Assembly (NCBI RefSeq): GCF_013213835.1
Contig: NZ_JABSSU010000002.1
Coordinates: forward strand, 1-64,000
DNA length: 64,000 nucleotides
Origin: Winogradskyella sp.
GTDB lineage: Bacteria > Bacteroidota > Bacteroidia > Flavobacteriales > Flavobacteriaceae
Direction of reading: 5' to 3'
Numbering within the stretch: the first letter of the stretch is position 1; each line of letters starts with the position of its first letter. The notes under the pieces were generated by a model, which made no database searches, had not been told where the DNA came from, and saw only the letters and a list, made by a program, of their open reading frames with translations. This document shows positions 10,101 to 18,028 of the stretch, one piece after another. Both the position numbers and the translations under genes were made by a program.

Positions 10101-10494
10101 TTTATTAATTTATAAGTTCGAATCTTTTGAGTTATTCAAAAGTATGATTGACCAAGTGAATAAAGATGTTATTTCATTCTTATTTAAAGGTGAAATTCCT
10201 CAAGAAACGGCTAATACAATTCAAGAAGCTAAAAAACGACGTCAAGAAAAAACAACAGAGCAAAAAGAAGAAATCCCAAATATGGATGAGCGTGCAGCAC
10301 AAAACAGAGCTGCCGGACAAGGTGCTTCTCGTCAGCCACAAGTTGTTGAAACTATTGTTAGAGAACAGCCAAAAATTGGTCGTAACGACAAAGTGACAAT
10401 TAAGCATGTAATGAGTGGCGAAAACAAAGTTGTAAAATACAAACAAGCTATTCCATTAATTGATAAAGGTGAATGGGTTTTAGTGAATGATTAA
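7141..10494 (+). CDS. secA: protein translocase ATPase SecA
   Basis: Motor ATPase of the Sec pathway, acting at the inner membrane with SecYEG. Visible elements are Walker A [11 protein letters not shown] (about residues 191-201), the DEAD-like [21 protein letters not shown], the preprotein cross-linking region, NBD2 with [11 protein letters not shown] and the [16 protein letters not shown] arginine-finger region, and the helical scaffold and wing domains. At 1117 residues it is much longer than the roughly 900 of E. coli SecA. The extra length comes from an insertion after NBD1 (around [20 protein letters not shown]) and other segments, as in other Bacteroidota. The usual C-terminal zinc-binding tail is absent: after IGRND the sequence continues [20 protein letters not shown]. 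A terminator follows. Confidence 0.98.
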   Translation: [1117 protein letters not shown]

Positions 10495-10537
10495 ACCAAT
10501 TCAAAATTACTATCATTCTGAATTCATTTCAGAATCT

Positions 10538-10570
10538 AAAAAATCCTGATAACTTTAATCAGGATTTTTT
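10538..10570 (+). terminator. intrinsic terminator of secA
   Basis: AAAATCCTGAT pairs with ATCAGGATTTT across a short loop, followed by a T-rich tract. Confidence 0.85.
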
Positions 10571-10580
10571 ATTTTTAAAT

Positions 10581-11130
10581 ATGAATCTTATAAAAATACA
10601 GACCTATTTTTTAATTTTTGTGGTTTATTCATTCACATGTAATAGACAATTTGAAAATCAAACCTATTCTCTATCCACTGAAAATAATATCATCTGCACA
10701 GACAACAACTGTCAAGGCACATATCAAGGCAAAGAATTTATAAATGGTGATGATGTTGCTCATCAATTCTCAAATAGAATGTCAAGTAAAGTTGGTGAAC
10801 AACTCAAAACATTATACAAACAAGGTAAATTCAGTAAAGTAGATTTTAAGAATATAGTGATGACTACTGAAGGTATGGGTACTGGAAATGTAGCCTATTA
10901 TCTTAAAATTCCATTTTCTAGAGTTGAAAATAAATGCGACGCATATATCATTTGATCATGTTGGTGGTTGGAATCATAAGCCAGAACTAATAAAAAGAAA
11001 AGCACAACTTCAAAACGCATTAATTAAAGGGCACCATCTCTGCATTAGCAAACTAAAAACAACTAAAGAAGGTTTACAAGAATATTGGATACAATGGCAA
11101 AATAAAATAACACAATCTGAATGTGAGTAA
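10581..11130 (+). pseudogene. secreted hypothetical protein, split by a frameshift
   Basis: A first frame (10581-10955, 124 codons) begins with a lipoprotein-like signal (MNLIKIQTYFLIFVVYSFTC). It ends at a TGA soon after ISRVENK-type sequence. A second frame, shifted by +1, continues without a proper start from about 10924 to 11130 (HISFDHVGGWNHKPELIKRK and on to a TAA). The two frames overlap by 32 nt, and the second has only a TTG at its head. The simplest reading is one gene of about 180 codons broken by a single-base indel in 10924-10955. I do not recognise the family. A sequencing error or a natural disruption are both possible. Confidence 0.6.
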
Positions 11131-11171
11131 TTAAAGAATACCTATTAACTTTCAACAATAAATTTACATTG

Positions 11172-12773
11172 ATGAAAACACGATTTCTACTGTTCCTTTT
11201 CTCTACTGTTTTTACCATTCAAGCACAAAAACAAATAGATTTATATGCCTTTAACAATAAAGATTACAAATATGGTTATATGGACTCTGTGGGTAATGTC
11301 GTTGTTGAACCTAAATTTGAATATCTGAGTGATAACTTTTTCGATAAAGAGATCTCTATTGTATATCAAGAAAGAAAATATGGGTTCATTAATAAGTTTG
11401 GAGACATTATATCTGAACCAAAATATACTTATATAAGTGCTCCTAAAAAAAACGTAAGTTATTTAATCGCTGAGATTGATGACAAATATGGTATCATGGA
11501 TATTTTTGGCGATTTTATTATTGAACCCAAATTTGATCGCTTAGAAATAGATCAAAGTAGTGACATTATAAGATTTGAAGACAACGAAAAATGGGGCATG
11601 ATGAATATCAAAGGTGATACGCTTGTTGTACCAAAATACGATTACATTAGTAGCTTCTATAATGGTGAAATAGCACATTGTTGGATAAATGATAAACATA
11701 ACTACATAAACGCCAAAGGTCAATTAGCCATTAATGCCACTTACAACTCAGCGACAAATTTCAACAGTGGTTTTGCTGCAGAAGGATATGCGCAAATTGG
11801 TATTAAAAATAAATCTGGTGATATTAAATACGGCATTATTAGTATTAAAGGTGACACCATAATTCAACCCATATATGATGCCATAGGCAATTACGGCAAA
11901 TATGACCTTACGGATATAAGACTAAATGGTAAAATGGGGTTTATAAATAATAATGGGGCCCTTGTTATTGAACCAAAGTTTGAATACATTAAAAGCTTTG
12001 AAAACAGAGCACATGCAGAGATAAGAGAAAATTATCTTTATGGATTAATCAATAGAAAAGGTGAAATTGTTGTTGAACCAAAATATAGTACCATTACAGA
12101 TTTTAGAAACTCAAATGTTGCCAGGGTCAGTAAAAATAACAAATACGGGTTTGTCAATAATAAGGGTGAATTAATCCATCCCATTAATCTTGAATATGGC
12201 GATCCCTACTCATTTAACGATTTGGTGGTAATAAAAAAGGATAACAAACATGCATTTATGGATACAACAGGGACAGTAGTCATTCCATATAAGTTTGATA
12301 CCGCATTTGGGTTTCAATCTCTTCCTTATGCACCAGCAGAGATTGATGGTAAATGGGGTTTCATTAATAAAAAAGGTGAGTTTATTATTGAACAGAAATT
12401 TGAGTTGGCCTTTCCTTTCAATGAAGAAGGCATGGCTAAAGTAAAATTGAACAATAAATGGGGTATTATAAACACAAAAGGTGAGTTTATTGTTGAACCA
12501 CAATTTGGCTATATTAAAGATTTCGATGAATACGGATATGCCGAGGTCAGAACAGTTTCTGAAAAAAATGCTGGCTTGGTTGGTACAAAAAATGGATATA
12601 TCGATAAAAATGGTAATATTATTATAGACTTATTATTTAAAAACATAAAGCTTTATCCAGAAAAAGGATTAGCCCACGTCAGTTTTGGTGAACGCCGAGG
12701 ACTTGTGGATTTTAAAGGAAACTTTATCGGTTTCACTAGAGAAGATATTGAAATTGAGAATGCTAAAAATTAG
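11172..12773 (+). CDS. secreted WG-repeat protein (14 repeats)
   Basis: A Sec signal peptide (KTRFLLFLFSTVFTIQAQ) is followed almost entirely by WG (KWG) repeats of about 35-37 residues. Each has the form (K)(W/Y)GfiNkkGe(I/V)(I/V)ePkf. I count fourteen units from KYGYMDSVGNVVVEPKF to RRGLVDFKGNF. Such repeats form beta-rich, probably solenoid or propeller-like surfaces. The function is unknown, and the protein is likely periplasmic or on the surface. I use the ATG at 11172, since the TTG codon just before it adds only one residue. The VOC gene follows after 13 nt. Confidence 0.88.
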   Translation: MKTRFLLFLFSTVFTIQAQKQIDLYAFNNKDYKYGYMDSVGNVVVEPKFEYLSDNFFDKEISIVYQERKYGFINKFGDIISEPKYTYISAPKKNVSYLIAEIDDKYGIMDIFGDFIIEPKFDRLEIDQSSDIIRFEDNEKWGMMNIKGDTLVVPKYDYISSFYNGEIAHCWINDKHNYINAKGQLAINATYNSATNFNSGFAAEGYAQIGIKNKSGDIKYGIISIKGDTIIQPIYDAIGNYGKYDLTDIRLNGKMGFINNNGALVIEPKFEYIKSFENRAHAEIRENYLYGLINRKGEIVVEPKYSTITDFRNSNVARVSKNNKYGFVNNKGELIHPINLEYGDPYSFNDLVVIKKDNKHAFMDTTGTVVIPYKFDTAFGFQSLPYAPAEIDGKWGFINKKGEFIIEQKFELAFPFNEEGMAKVKLNNKWGIINTKGEFIVEPQFGYIKDFDEYGYAEVRTVSEKNAGLVGTKNGYIDKNGNIIIDLLFKNIKLYPEKGLAHVSFGERRGLVDFKGNFIGFTREDIEIENAKN

Positions 12774-12786
12774 AATTAATTGAGTT

Positions 12787-13209
12787 ATGCAACAACGCTT
12801 AACCATCATAACATTAGGTGTTAAGGATCTAAAAAAATCCACTGACTTTTACGAAACGAAATTTGGTTGGCATAAAACAGAAGCAAGTAATACAAATATC
12901 TCCTTGTTTAAACTGAACGGAATTTTATTGTCGCTTTATAATGAAGATGAACTCGCTAAGGATGCTATGTTAGATACCGGAGGCTATGGTTTTAAAAAAT
13001 TTACAATGGCTTACAATGTAACTTCAAAAAAAGAAGTTGATGAAACCATTGAAGCATTAAGAGTTAAAGGTGTTACAATTATTAAAGAACCACAAGAGGT
13101 GTTTTGGGGTGGTTACAGTGCCTATGTAAGTGATTTAGATGACAACTTATGGGAGATTGCATATAATCCATTTTTAGAGTTAGACGAGTACGGTAATGCT
13201 CTAGATTAA
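12787..13209 (+). CDS. VOC-superfamily (glyoxalase/bleomycin-resistance fold) protein
   Basis: 140-residue protein with the two beta-alpha-beta-beta-beta modules of the vicinal oxygen chelate fold. The first is LTIITLGVKDLKKSTDFYETKFGW, the last strand is SAYVSDLDDNLWEIAYNPF. The final Glu of DDNLWEIAYN is where VOC enzymes place a metal ligand, but the first-strand position has no His. Substrate and metal use are therefore uncertain. It closely follows the WG-repeat gene and may be cotranscribed. Confidence 0.82.
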   Translation: MQQRLTIITLGVKDLKKSTDFYETKFGWHKTEASNTNISLFKLNGILLSLYNEDELAKDAMLDTGGYGFKKFTMAYNVTSKKEVDETIEALRVKGVTIIKEPQEVFWGGYSAYVSDLDDNLWEIAYNPFLELDEYGNALD

Positions 13210-13247
13210 TTTTTGTAAATTATAGCCACTAACTAATCACTCTAATT

Positions 13248-13649
13248 ATGAAAAATGTAATCGCTACTGTTGTGGGCTTTATTGTGGCATCTGCAACGGT
13301 ATTCCTTATTGAAAACCTCATTGGGCATAGTTTATTCCCATTACCAGAAGGTGTTGACCCTATGGATATAGAATGGATAAAAGCCAATATGGATAAAATA
13401 CCTGTAGGTGCAAAGGTATGTGTTGTTATAGGGCACTTTATGGGTATTGTAGTCGGTATGTTTACGGCATCTAAAATCTCTAAAACTAGTATGATTCCGT
13501 GCTATATTGTTGGTGGTTTAATGCTATTAGCTACAATTTTTAATATTATAACGCTACCTAAAGAATTATGGTTTTCGTTATCTGACGGTATACTTGCTAT
13601 CATCGGTTTCTTAATTGGTAAACGATTATCAAAAAACCTTGTCAAATAG
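13248..13649 (+). CDS. small four-helix membrane protein
   Basis: 133 residues with four hydrophobic segments: NVIATVVGFIVASATVFLI near the N-terminus, VCVVIGHFMGIVVGMFTA, MIPCYIVGGLMLLATIFNII and LSDGILAIIGFLIG. A loop rich in Pro and acidic residues follows the first helix (SLFPLPEGVDPMDIEW). Similar short proteins are common in flavobacteria. I know of no assigned function. The convergent M23 gene ends 12 nt beyond its stop. Confidence 0.7.
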   Translation: MKNVIATVVGFIVASATVFLIENLIGHSLFPLPEGVDPMDIEWIKANMDKIPVGAKVCVVIGHFMGIVVGMFTASKISKTSMIPCYIVGGLMLLATIFNIITLPKELWFSLSDGILAIIGFLIGKRLSKNLVK

Positions 13650-13661
13650 ATTTTTATAACA

Positions 13662-14348
13662 TCAATAAATTTGTAATAACAAATTGGGATCAGGACAATT
13701 AGCCTTATAAAACGCTAAGTCTTTTTGGTTACTAACGCCTGGATAATCACCATAATTATCCTGAAGATTTTTTATAATCTGAAAATGTAAATGCGGAGGA
13801 TAGTCCCCATTTACAGATGCAGTGCCGAGCGTACCAATCTGTTGACCTTGCTTTACTTCTATCCCAGTTTGAATATTCTCAATAGAATTTAGACTTAAGT
13901 GCCCATAAAGCGTATTAAACCTAAAGCCGTCTATCAAATGTTCTATGATAATTGTTGGGCCATAATCGCCATAATTGGTATTATTCTTAAAGCTGTGAAT
14001 TACTCCAGGTAATGGTGCGTAAATTGGTTCGTCTGCTTCAATCCATAAGTCTAGTCCAAGATGAATATTGCGCTCTTCTTCAGGATCTGCTTGATTAAAA
14101 TAATCGCTACGATTGTATATACCTCGATGTTCTATATAACCTCCATACGCCACTTTAGCGTTGTGCTTTGACATATATGTCCATATATACTTTTCTAAGT
14201 CTTGAGAAGAGGAGACATCTATATGTTTTAGGGTTTCGTTTTGAACAGATAAGTCTAAAGCAACGTAACTATCATAGCTTATAGACGGGTCCACCAACTT
14301 ATGAGCATCAAGAGATTTTAGCAGTAATTGGAACTCAGTTTCAGGCAT
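13662..14348 (-). CDS. M23-family (LytM-like) metallopeptidase
   Basis: 228-residue protein with a LytM/M23 domain in its second half. The Zn ligands are in HLGLDLWIEADEPIYAPLPG (HxxxD) and near the C-terminus in PPHLHFQII (HxH). The fold signature HLIDGFRFNTLYGHLS lies between them. M23 enzymes cut peptide cross-links in peptidoglycan. There is no signal peptide or transmembrane helix at the chosen ATG, so either it acts in the cytoplasm on an unknown substrate or export is non-classical. It is separated from the downstream minus-strand operon by about 120 nt. Confidence 0.82.
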   Translation of the reverse strand: MPETEFQLLLKSLDAHKLVDPSISYDSYVALDLSVQNETLKHIDVSSSQDLEKYIWTYMSKHNAKVAYGGYIEHRGIYNRSDYFNQADPEEERNIHLGLDLWIEADEPIYAPLPGVIHSFKNNTNYGDYGPTIIIEHLIDGFRFNTLYGHLSLNSIENIQTGIEVKQGQQIGTLGTASVNGDYPPHLHFQIIKNLQDNYGDYPGVSNQKDLAFYKANCPDPNLLLQIY

Positions 14349-14466
14349 AAAAAAATTTTCCTAAAAATAAGGAATCTATTTTATGGAAAATAAAAGAAAG
14401 GAGAAGAAAATAGTTTAATAACTAAACTTGTGTGATTAAGAAATAAGTCGGCAAAAACAAGTAATT

Positions 14467-16086
14467 TTAATTCATAATCACACTACTATATTTAGCGTTT
14501 ACAATAATATTACCACCTAAAGATTGTCCTTCACCTCTAATTGTTTTTTGACTTGTAGCTCTGTTATTTAATTTAGATTTATTTCCTTTAAAATGCATTG
14601 TATAATTGACACCTTTTGGAAGATTTACTAAAGCATCACTATTTTCTAAAATCAAATTCAAATTTTTAAACGTCTCCGTTAAATTCGAAATTGTTAAATC
14701 ACCAAAGCTACCATCAATGATACCTGTTTCACTAAGTGATTCTATATTAACGTTAGATGATTTTGAATTTAAGACTAAATCTTTAGCAGCTCTAATTTGT
14801 GCCTTATCCACATAATTTAAATTTAATGTTCCTAAATTCCATGTATTAATAACCACTGGCGAATAAGATACATTGATGGAAGTATCACTTCCATCAATGT
14901 TTTCTGCTATTAAAAAAGCATGTGAAATGTCTCCTCTAAGGTTATGAATAACTGAAGACAATTTTAATTCACCATGTCTAATATTGGTTTTTAGCTTCGC
15001 TTTTTTAGGTATTTTAATTTTAATGACCTTTCTCACTTTGCTATTAGTACCAGATTCACCAGCTCTAAAACTATAGCCTGTTGCAGCTCTGCGCTCTTGC
15101 ATTTCCTTTTTTCTGCGCTCCAAACTTTCAGCACGTTCAGCTTGGCGCTCTGCTAATCTTTCTTGGCGTTCTGCCATGCGTTCTTGTTTCTCTGCTCTTC
15201 GTTCCATCATTTCTGCTTTTCTCTCCATTAGCTCAGCTTTTCTCTCCATCTCTGCACCAAGACGTTCTCCCCATGCTTCCATTTTTTCAGCCCATTCTTT
15301 ACTGAATTTCTCACCGAACTCTTCTCCCCATTTCTCCATGTCTTTACCAAACTTTTCACCAAACTCTTCTCCCCATTTCTCCATGTCTTTGGCCCACTTA
15401 CCTTCAAAACGTTTACCATATTCTTCTCCCCATTTTTCCATCTTTTCTTGGTAACCAGATTCAGCAAAACGTTTTGCCCATTCTTCCATATTCTTCTGAA
15501 GTTCTTTACCTCCTTCTTTCTCGTAGCGCTTACTCCATTCTTTCAGATACTTATCGCCTTCTTTTTGATACTTATCATAATCAAATTTTATAGTCGTAAT
15601 ACCATCTGGAAGCTCAGGTAATTCCGGAAACTCTGGCATGTCTGGCATTTCAGGAAACTCTGGCATACCGGCATAACCTATTACAACATTATCTGGAAAA
15701 TTGATTTCTGGTATTTCAGGTAAATCTGCAAGTTCAAATTCTAAATCTTTCAATAAATACGTGTAACCTTCTGTACCGTATAAACTAATAGCCTTTCCAC
15801 CTTCTGAAGAAATTTCTACTCTATCATTAGACCCGTCTACTTTTAAATTCCAGGCATCTAAGACACGTTGTAATTCTTCTTTTGAAAGCTTATCACTTTC
15901 TACATATGCTTCAATTTCTATAATGTCTTTGTTCCAAGTATCAATTTCAATCTCTGCATAACTTGTGTTCAAGTCCACAACGACATCTTTGTTGACTTTG
16001 ATTGATTGTGAAGTCTTACTTAACTTCTTTTGTGCAAAACCATAACTGGTAATTAAGCACAGCATTAAAATTTTTATTGTTTTCAT
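14467..16086 (-). CDS. secreted protein: Pro-rich segment, long charged coiled coil and DUF4097-like beta domain
   Basis: A signal peptide (MKTIKILMLCLITSYGFAQ) is followed by an N-terminal beta domain (about residues 25-95). Next is a Pro/Glu repeat (about 122-160, units such as MPEFPEMPDMPEFPELPELP). A highly charged helical region of about 165 residues (170-334) contains near-identical 14-mers KDMEKWGEEFGEKF and then an Arg/Glu run (ERKAELMERKAEMMERRAEK). The C-terminal beta part (about 355-539) resembles DUF4097/DUF2807 adhesin-like domains. It lies directly downstream of an ECF sigma and an anti-sigma-like gene, a common Bacteroidota arrangement in which the envelope protein is the regulated output. 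Function unknown. Confidence 0.72.
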   Translation of the reverse strand: MKTIKILMLCLITSYGFAQKKLSKTSQSIKVNKDVVVDLNTSYAEIEIDTWNKDIIEIEAYVESDKLSKEELQRVLDAWNLKVDGSNDRVEISSEGGKAISLYGTEGYTYLLKDLEFELADLPEIPEINFPDNVVIGYAGMPEFPEMPDMPEFPELPELPDGITTIKFDYDKYQKEGDKYLKEWSKRYEKEGGKELQKNMEEWAKRFAESGYQEKMEKWGEEYGKRFEGKWAKDMEKWGEEFGEKFGKDMEKWGEEFGEKFSKEWAEKMEAWGERLGAEMERKAELMERKAEMMERRAEKQERMAERQERLAERQAERAESLERRKKEMQERRAATGYSFRAGESGTNSKVRKVIKIKIPKKAKLKTNIRHGELKLSSVIHNLRGDISHAFLIAENIDGSDTSINVSYSPVVINTWNLGTLNLNYVDKAQIRAAKDLVLNSKSSNVNIESLSETGIIDGSFGDLTISNLTETFKNLNLILENSDALVNLPKGVNYTMHFKGNKSKLNNRATSQKTIRGEGQSLGGNIIVNAKYSSVIMN

Positions 16087-16142
16087 TTTTTGATTGTTTT
16101 GATTAACTGTTCGTTTTTTGATTTATATGATATATTAAGTAC

Positions 16143-16712
16143 TTACCCTATTTGTTCAAAAGCATCATCATTAAATTCCTTAAGCTTTTCTTTTAATCGT
16201 GTTACAAGATTTAATCTCAGCTTTAAGTTTTCAATTAATGCATCTAATGTTTCTTCATTTGGTCCATTTTCATTGAGCTCAATGGTGAGCTTTTGATATT
16301 CATCATTTAGTTCTTTCAGTCTTAAAATATAACCGTCAACTAAATCTTTATTTTCTGGAGTTAACTCAACTTTAGACAGTTCTAAATTGATACTCGCTAA
16401 ATAATAGTCTTCTACTTTCTTTAATTCTGGCGAATAATCGCCAATGGTCTTTAAATCTGTCTCAACTATTTTTTGGTCGTTGTTCGGTTCAACTATAGTT
16501 GGATTCTGAAAAAATTTCACCGCACCAAAACTCAGACCTAATAATACCACAACACTCGCAGCGATGTAGAAAAATGAAAATCGACTTGGCTTCTCCTCAA
16601 TTGGTAATTCTTTTTCGAGCTTCTCGAAAAAGCGCGCTTCATGACCTTCCGACATTTTAATGCCTTGATCTTTTGTGTTCTCCTTGAATAAATTTCTAAG
16701 ATCTTGTGCCAT
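16143..16712 (-). CDS. membrane-anchored anti-sigma-like protein
   Basis: 189 residues. The cytoplasmic N-terminus (MAQDLRNLFKENTKDQGIKM) is followed by a single transmembrane helix at about 46-66 (FYIAASVVVLLGLSFGAVKFF) and a periplasmic helical domain rich in Leu, Glu and Lys. Its start overlaps the end of the sigma gene by 17 nt, which implies translational coupling. Position and topology fit an anti-sigma factor holding the ECF sigma at the membrane. No zinc-binding HxxxCxxC motif is visible, so this would not be a ZAS-type anti-sigma. Confidence 0.7.
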   Translation of the reverse strand: MAQDLRNLFKENTKDQGIKMSEGHEARFFEKLEKELPIEEKPSRFSFFYIAASVVVLLGLSFGAVKFFQNPTIVEPNNDQKIVETDLKTIGDYSPELKKVEDYYLASINLELSKVELTPENKDLVDGYILRLKELNDEYQKLTIELNENGPNEETLDALIENLKLRLNLVTRLKEKLKEFNDDAFEQIG

Positions 16713-17193
16713 TTCTTCTTGTTTTTAAGGTTGTCTGTAACTTCTGCTTTCCTCTTGATAGTTGTGTTCTCGATGCAACTTCAGAAATATTGAGTATTTC
16801 TGATATCTCTTTGTGATCGTATCCTTCAATGAGATACAGCATTACAACATATTTATATTTTTCTGGCAGTTCATCAATTGCTGCCTTCACTTCATTAATT
16901 GTGATTTCGTCATCTACCAACCACTCACTTTCATAATCAGCATCTACTACATTTAGATGATGCTCCTCTAACTCTATACTGCGTTGACGTTTATATTTCA
17001 ACACATCAATACACTTATTAATCACGATGCGTTTTAACCAAGCTCCAAAAGTCACTTCACCTTTATATTGTTCTAGTTTAGAAAATGCTTTAATAAATGC
17101 CTCTTGAACTACATCTTCCGCTTCCATTGTATCAGAAATGAAACGTTTAGCAACTATAAGCATACCATCACAATACTGCCTGTAAAGCTGCAT
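16696..17193 (-). CDS. ECF-type RNA polymerase sigma factor
   Basis: Sigma-70 region 2 (RFISDTMEAEDVVQEAFIKAF, then FGAWLKRIVINKCIDVLKYKR) and region 4 (IDELPEKYKYVVMLYLIEGYDHKEISEILNISEVASRTQLSRGKQKL) are clear. The first ATG, at 17193, cuts into region 2.1. The same frame stays open upstream to a stop at 17287-17289 and encodes the expected conserved helix (HIVEQCKQNNRKAQ just before MQLYRQY), yet it has no in-frame ATG, GTG or TTG. A non-standard start such as ATT at 17232 is therefore possible. The anti-sigma gene overlaps its end. It probably controls the downstream operon. Confidence 0.9.
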   Translation of the reverse strand: MQLYRQYCDGMLIVAKRFISDTMEAEDVVQEAFIKAFSKLEQYKGEVTFGAWLKRIVINKCIDVLKYKRQRSIELEEHHLNVVDADYESEWLVDDEITINEVKAAIDELPEKYKYVVMLYLIEGYDHKEISEILNISEVASRTQLSRGKQKLQTTLKTRRNGTRS

Positions 17194-17451
17194 TTGCGCT
17201 TTCCTATTGTTTTGTTTACACTGTTCAACAATATGTATCTGTAACGTACTGATGATTAATTGGTTTTTGGTTGATTGAACTCTTATTTAAAATCGAATTC
17301 ACACTAAAGACGACACAAAAAAATGAGTGTTGCAAAAAATTTTTAAAAATTTTCGATTTTATAAGATTTCTCTAAAATTAGGCGTTCTATTCTATAAATT
17401 TAGGGAATTGAATTATATTTAACTCCGAATAAAAAAGGTAATAAAACCACA

Positions 17452-18018
17452 ATGTTAAAACGTTTATTAATAGTACTTTCTATAATTGCTTTAGGGCTTT
17501 TGATCTATACTGTTTTTGTAGAAAACATATTCGCACCAAGACTTAGTCCTAAGGATACTGCTAAGATTACACTTAATGATTTAGATTTAAAAGTAGAATA
17601 CAATAGACCGTCTAAACGAGAACGTGACATTTTTGGCGCTTTAGTACCATTTAATAAAGTCTGGAGAACCGGTGCAAATGAGGCGACGACGTTTCAGTGC
17701 AACCAAGATTTAATGATTGATGGTATTTTATTAAAAAAAGGGAAATACACCTTATGGACAGTACCAATGGAGAACACTTGGAAGATTATGTTCAATTCTA
17801 AGCAATACCAATGGGGAGTTGATGAGAAAATGCAACCCTTGTGGGATCCTAATTACGATGTATTAGAAACTGAAGTTGCTAGTCAAACAATAGATGAAGT
17901 TGTTGAGAAATTCACCATTGCCTTTGATAATAAAACAGGAAACTTAAAATTAACTATGGCTTGGGACACGACACTAGTTGAGCTACCTCTCAAAGTGTAC
18001 GACCCTTCGAATCCATAA
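17452..18018 (+). CDS. DUF2911 envelope protein
   Basis: 188 residues. An uncleaved signal or N-terminal anchor (RLLIVLSIIALGLLIYTVFV) precedes the DUF2911 domain. Conserved segments are VEYNRPSKRERDIFGALVPF, VWRTGANEATTF, LLKKGKYTLWTVP and WGVDEKMQPLW, with LKLTMAWDTTLVELPL at the end. DUF2911 proteins are common, exported and uncharacterised in Bacteroidota. The meaB gene follows after 10 nt. The 258-nt gap before this gene (17194-17451) holds the likely divergent control regions and no recognisable gene apart from the possible sigma N-terminus. Confidence 0.82.
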   Translation: MLKRLLIVLSIIALGLLIYTVFVENIFAPRLSPKDTAKITLNDLDLKVEYNRPSKRERDIFGALVPFNKVWRTGANEATTFQCNQDLMIDGILLKKGKYTLWTVPMENTWKIMFNSKQYQWGVDEKMQPLWDPNYDVLETEVASQTIDEVVEKFTIAFDNKTGNLKLTMAWDTTLVELPLKVYDPSNP

Positions 18019-18028
18019 ATAGTGTATT

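Noticed and set aside
10924..10955. Programmed ribosomal frameshift in the gene after secA
   Set aside because: No slippery heptamer of the usual X-XXY-YYZ kind with a following stem was found; an indel is simpler.
15081..15467. Several open frames on both strands across the coiled-coil part of the 14467-16086 gene
   Set aside because: They are shadows of repetitive Glu/Lys/Arg codons and have no family-like sequence, signal or operon context.
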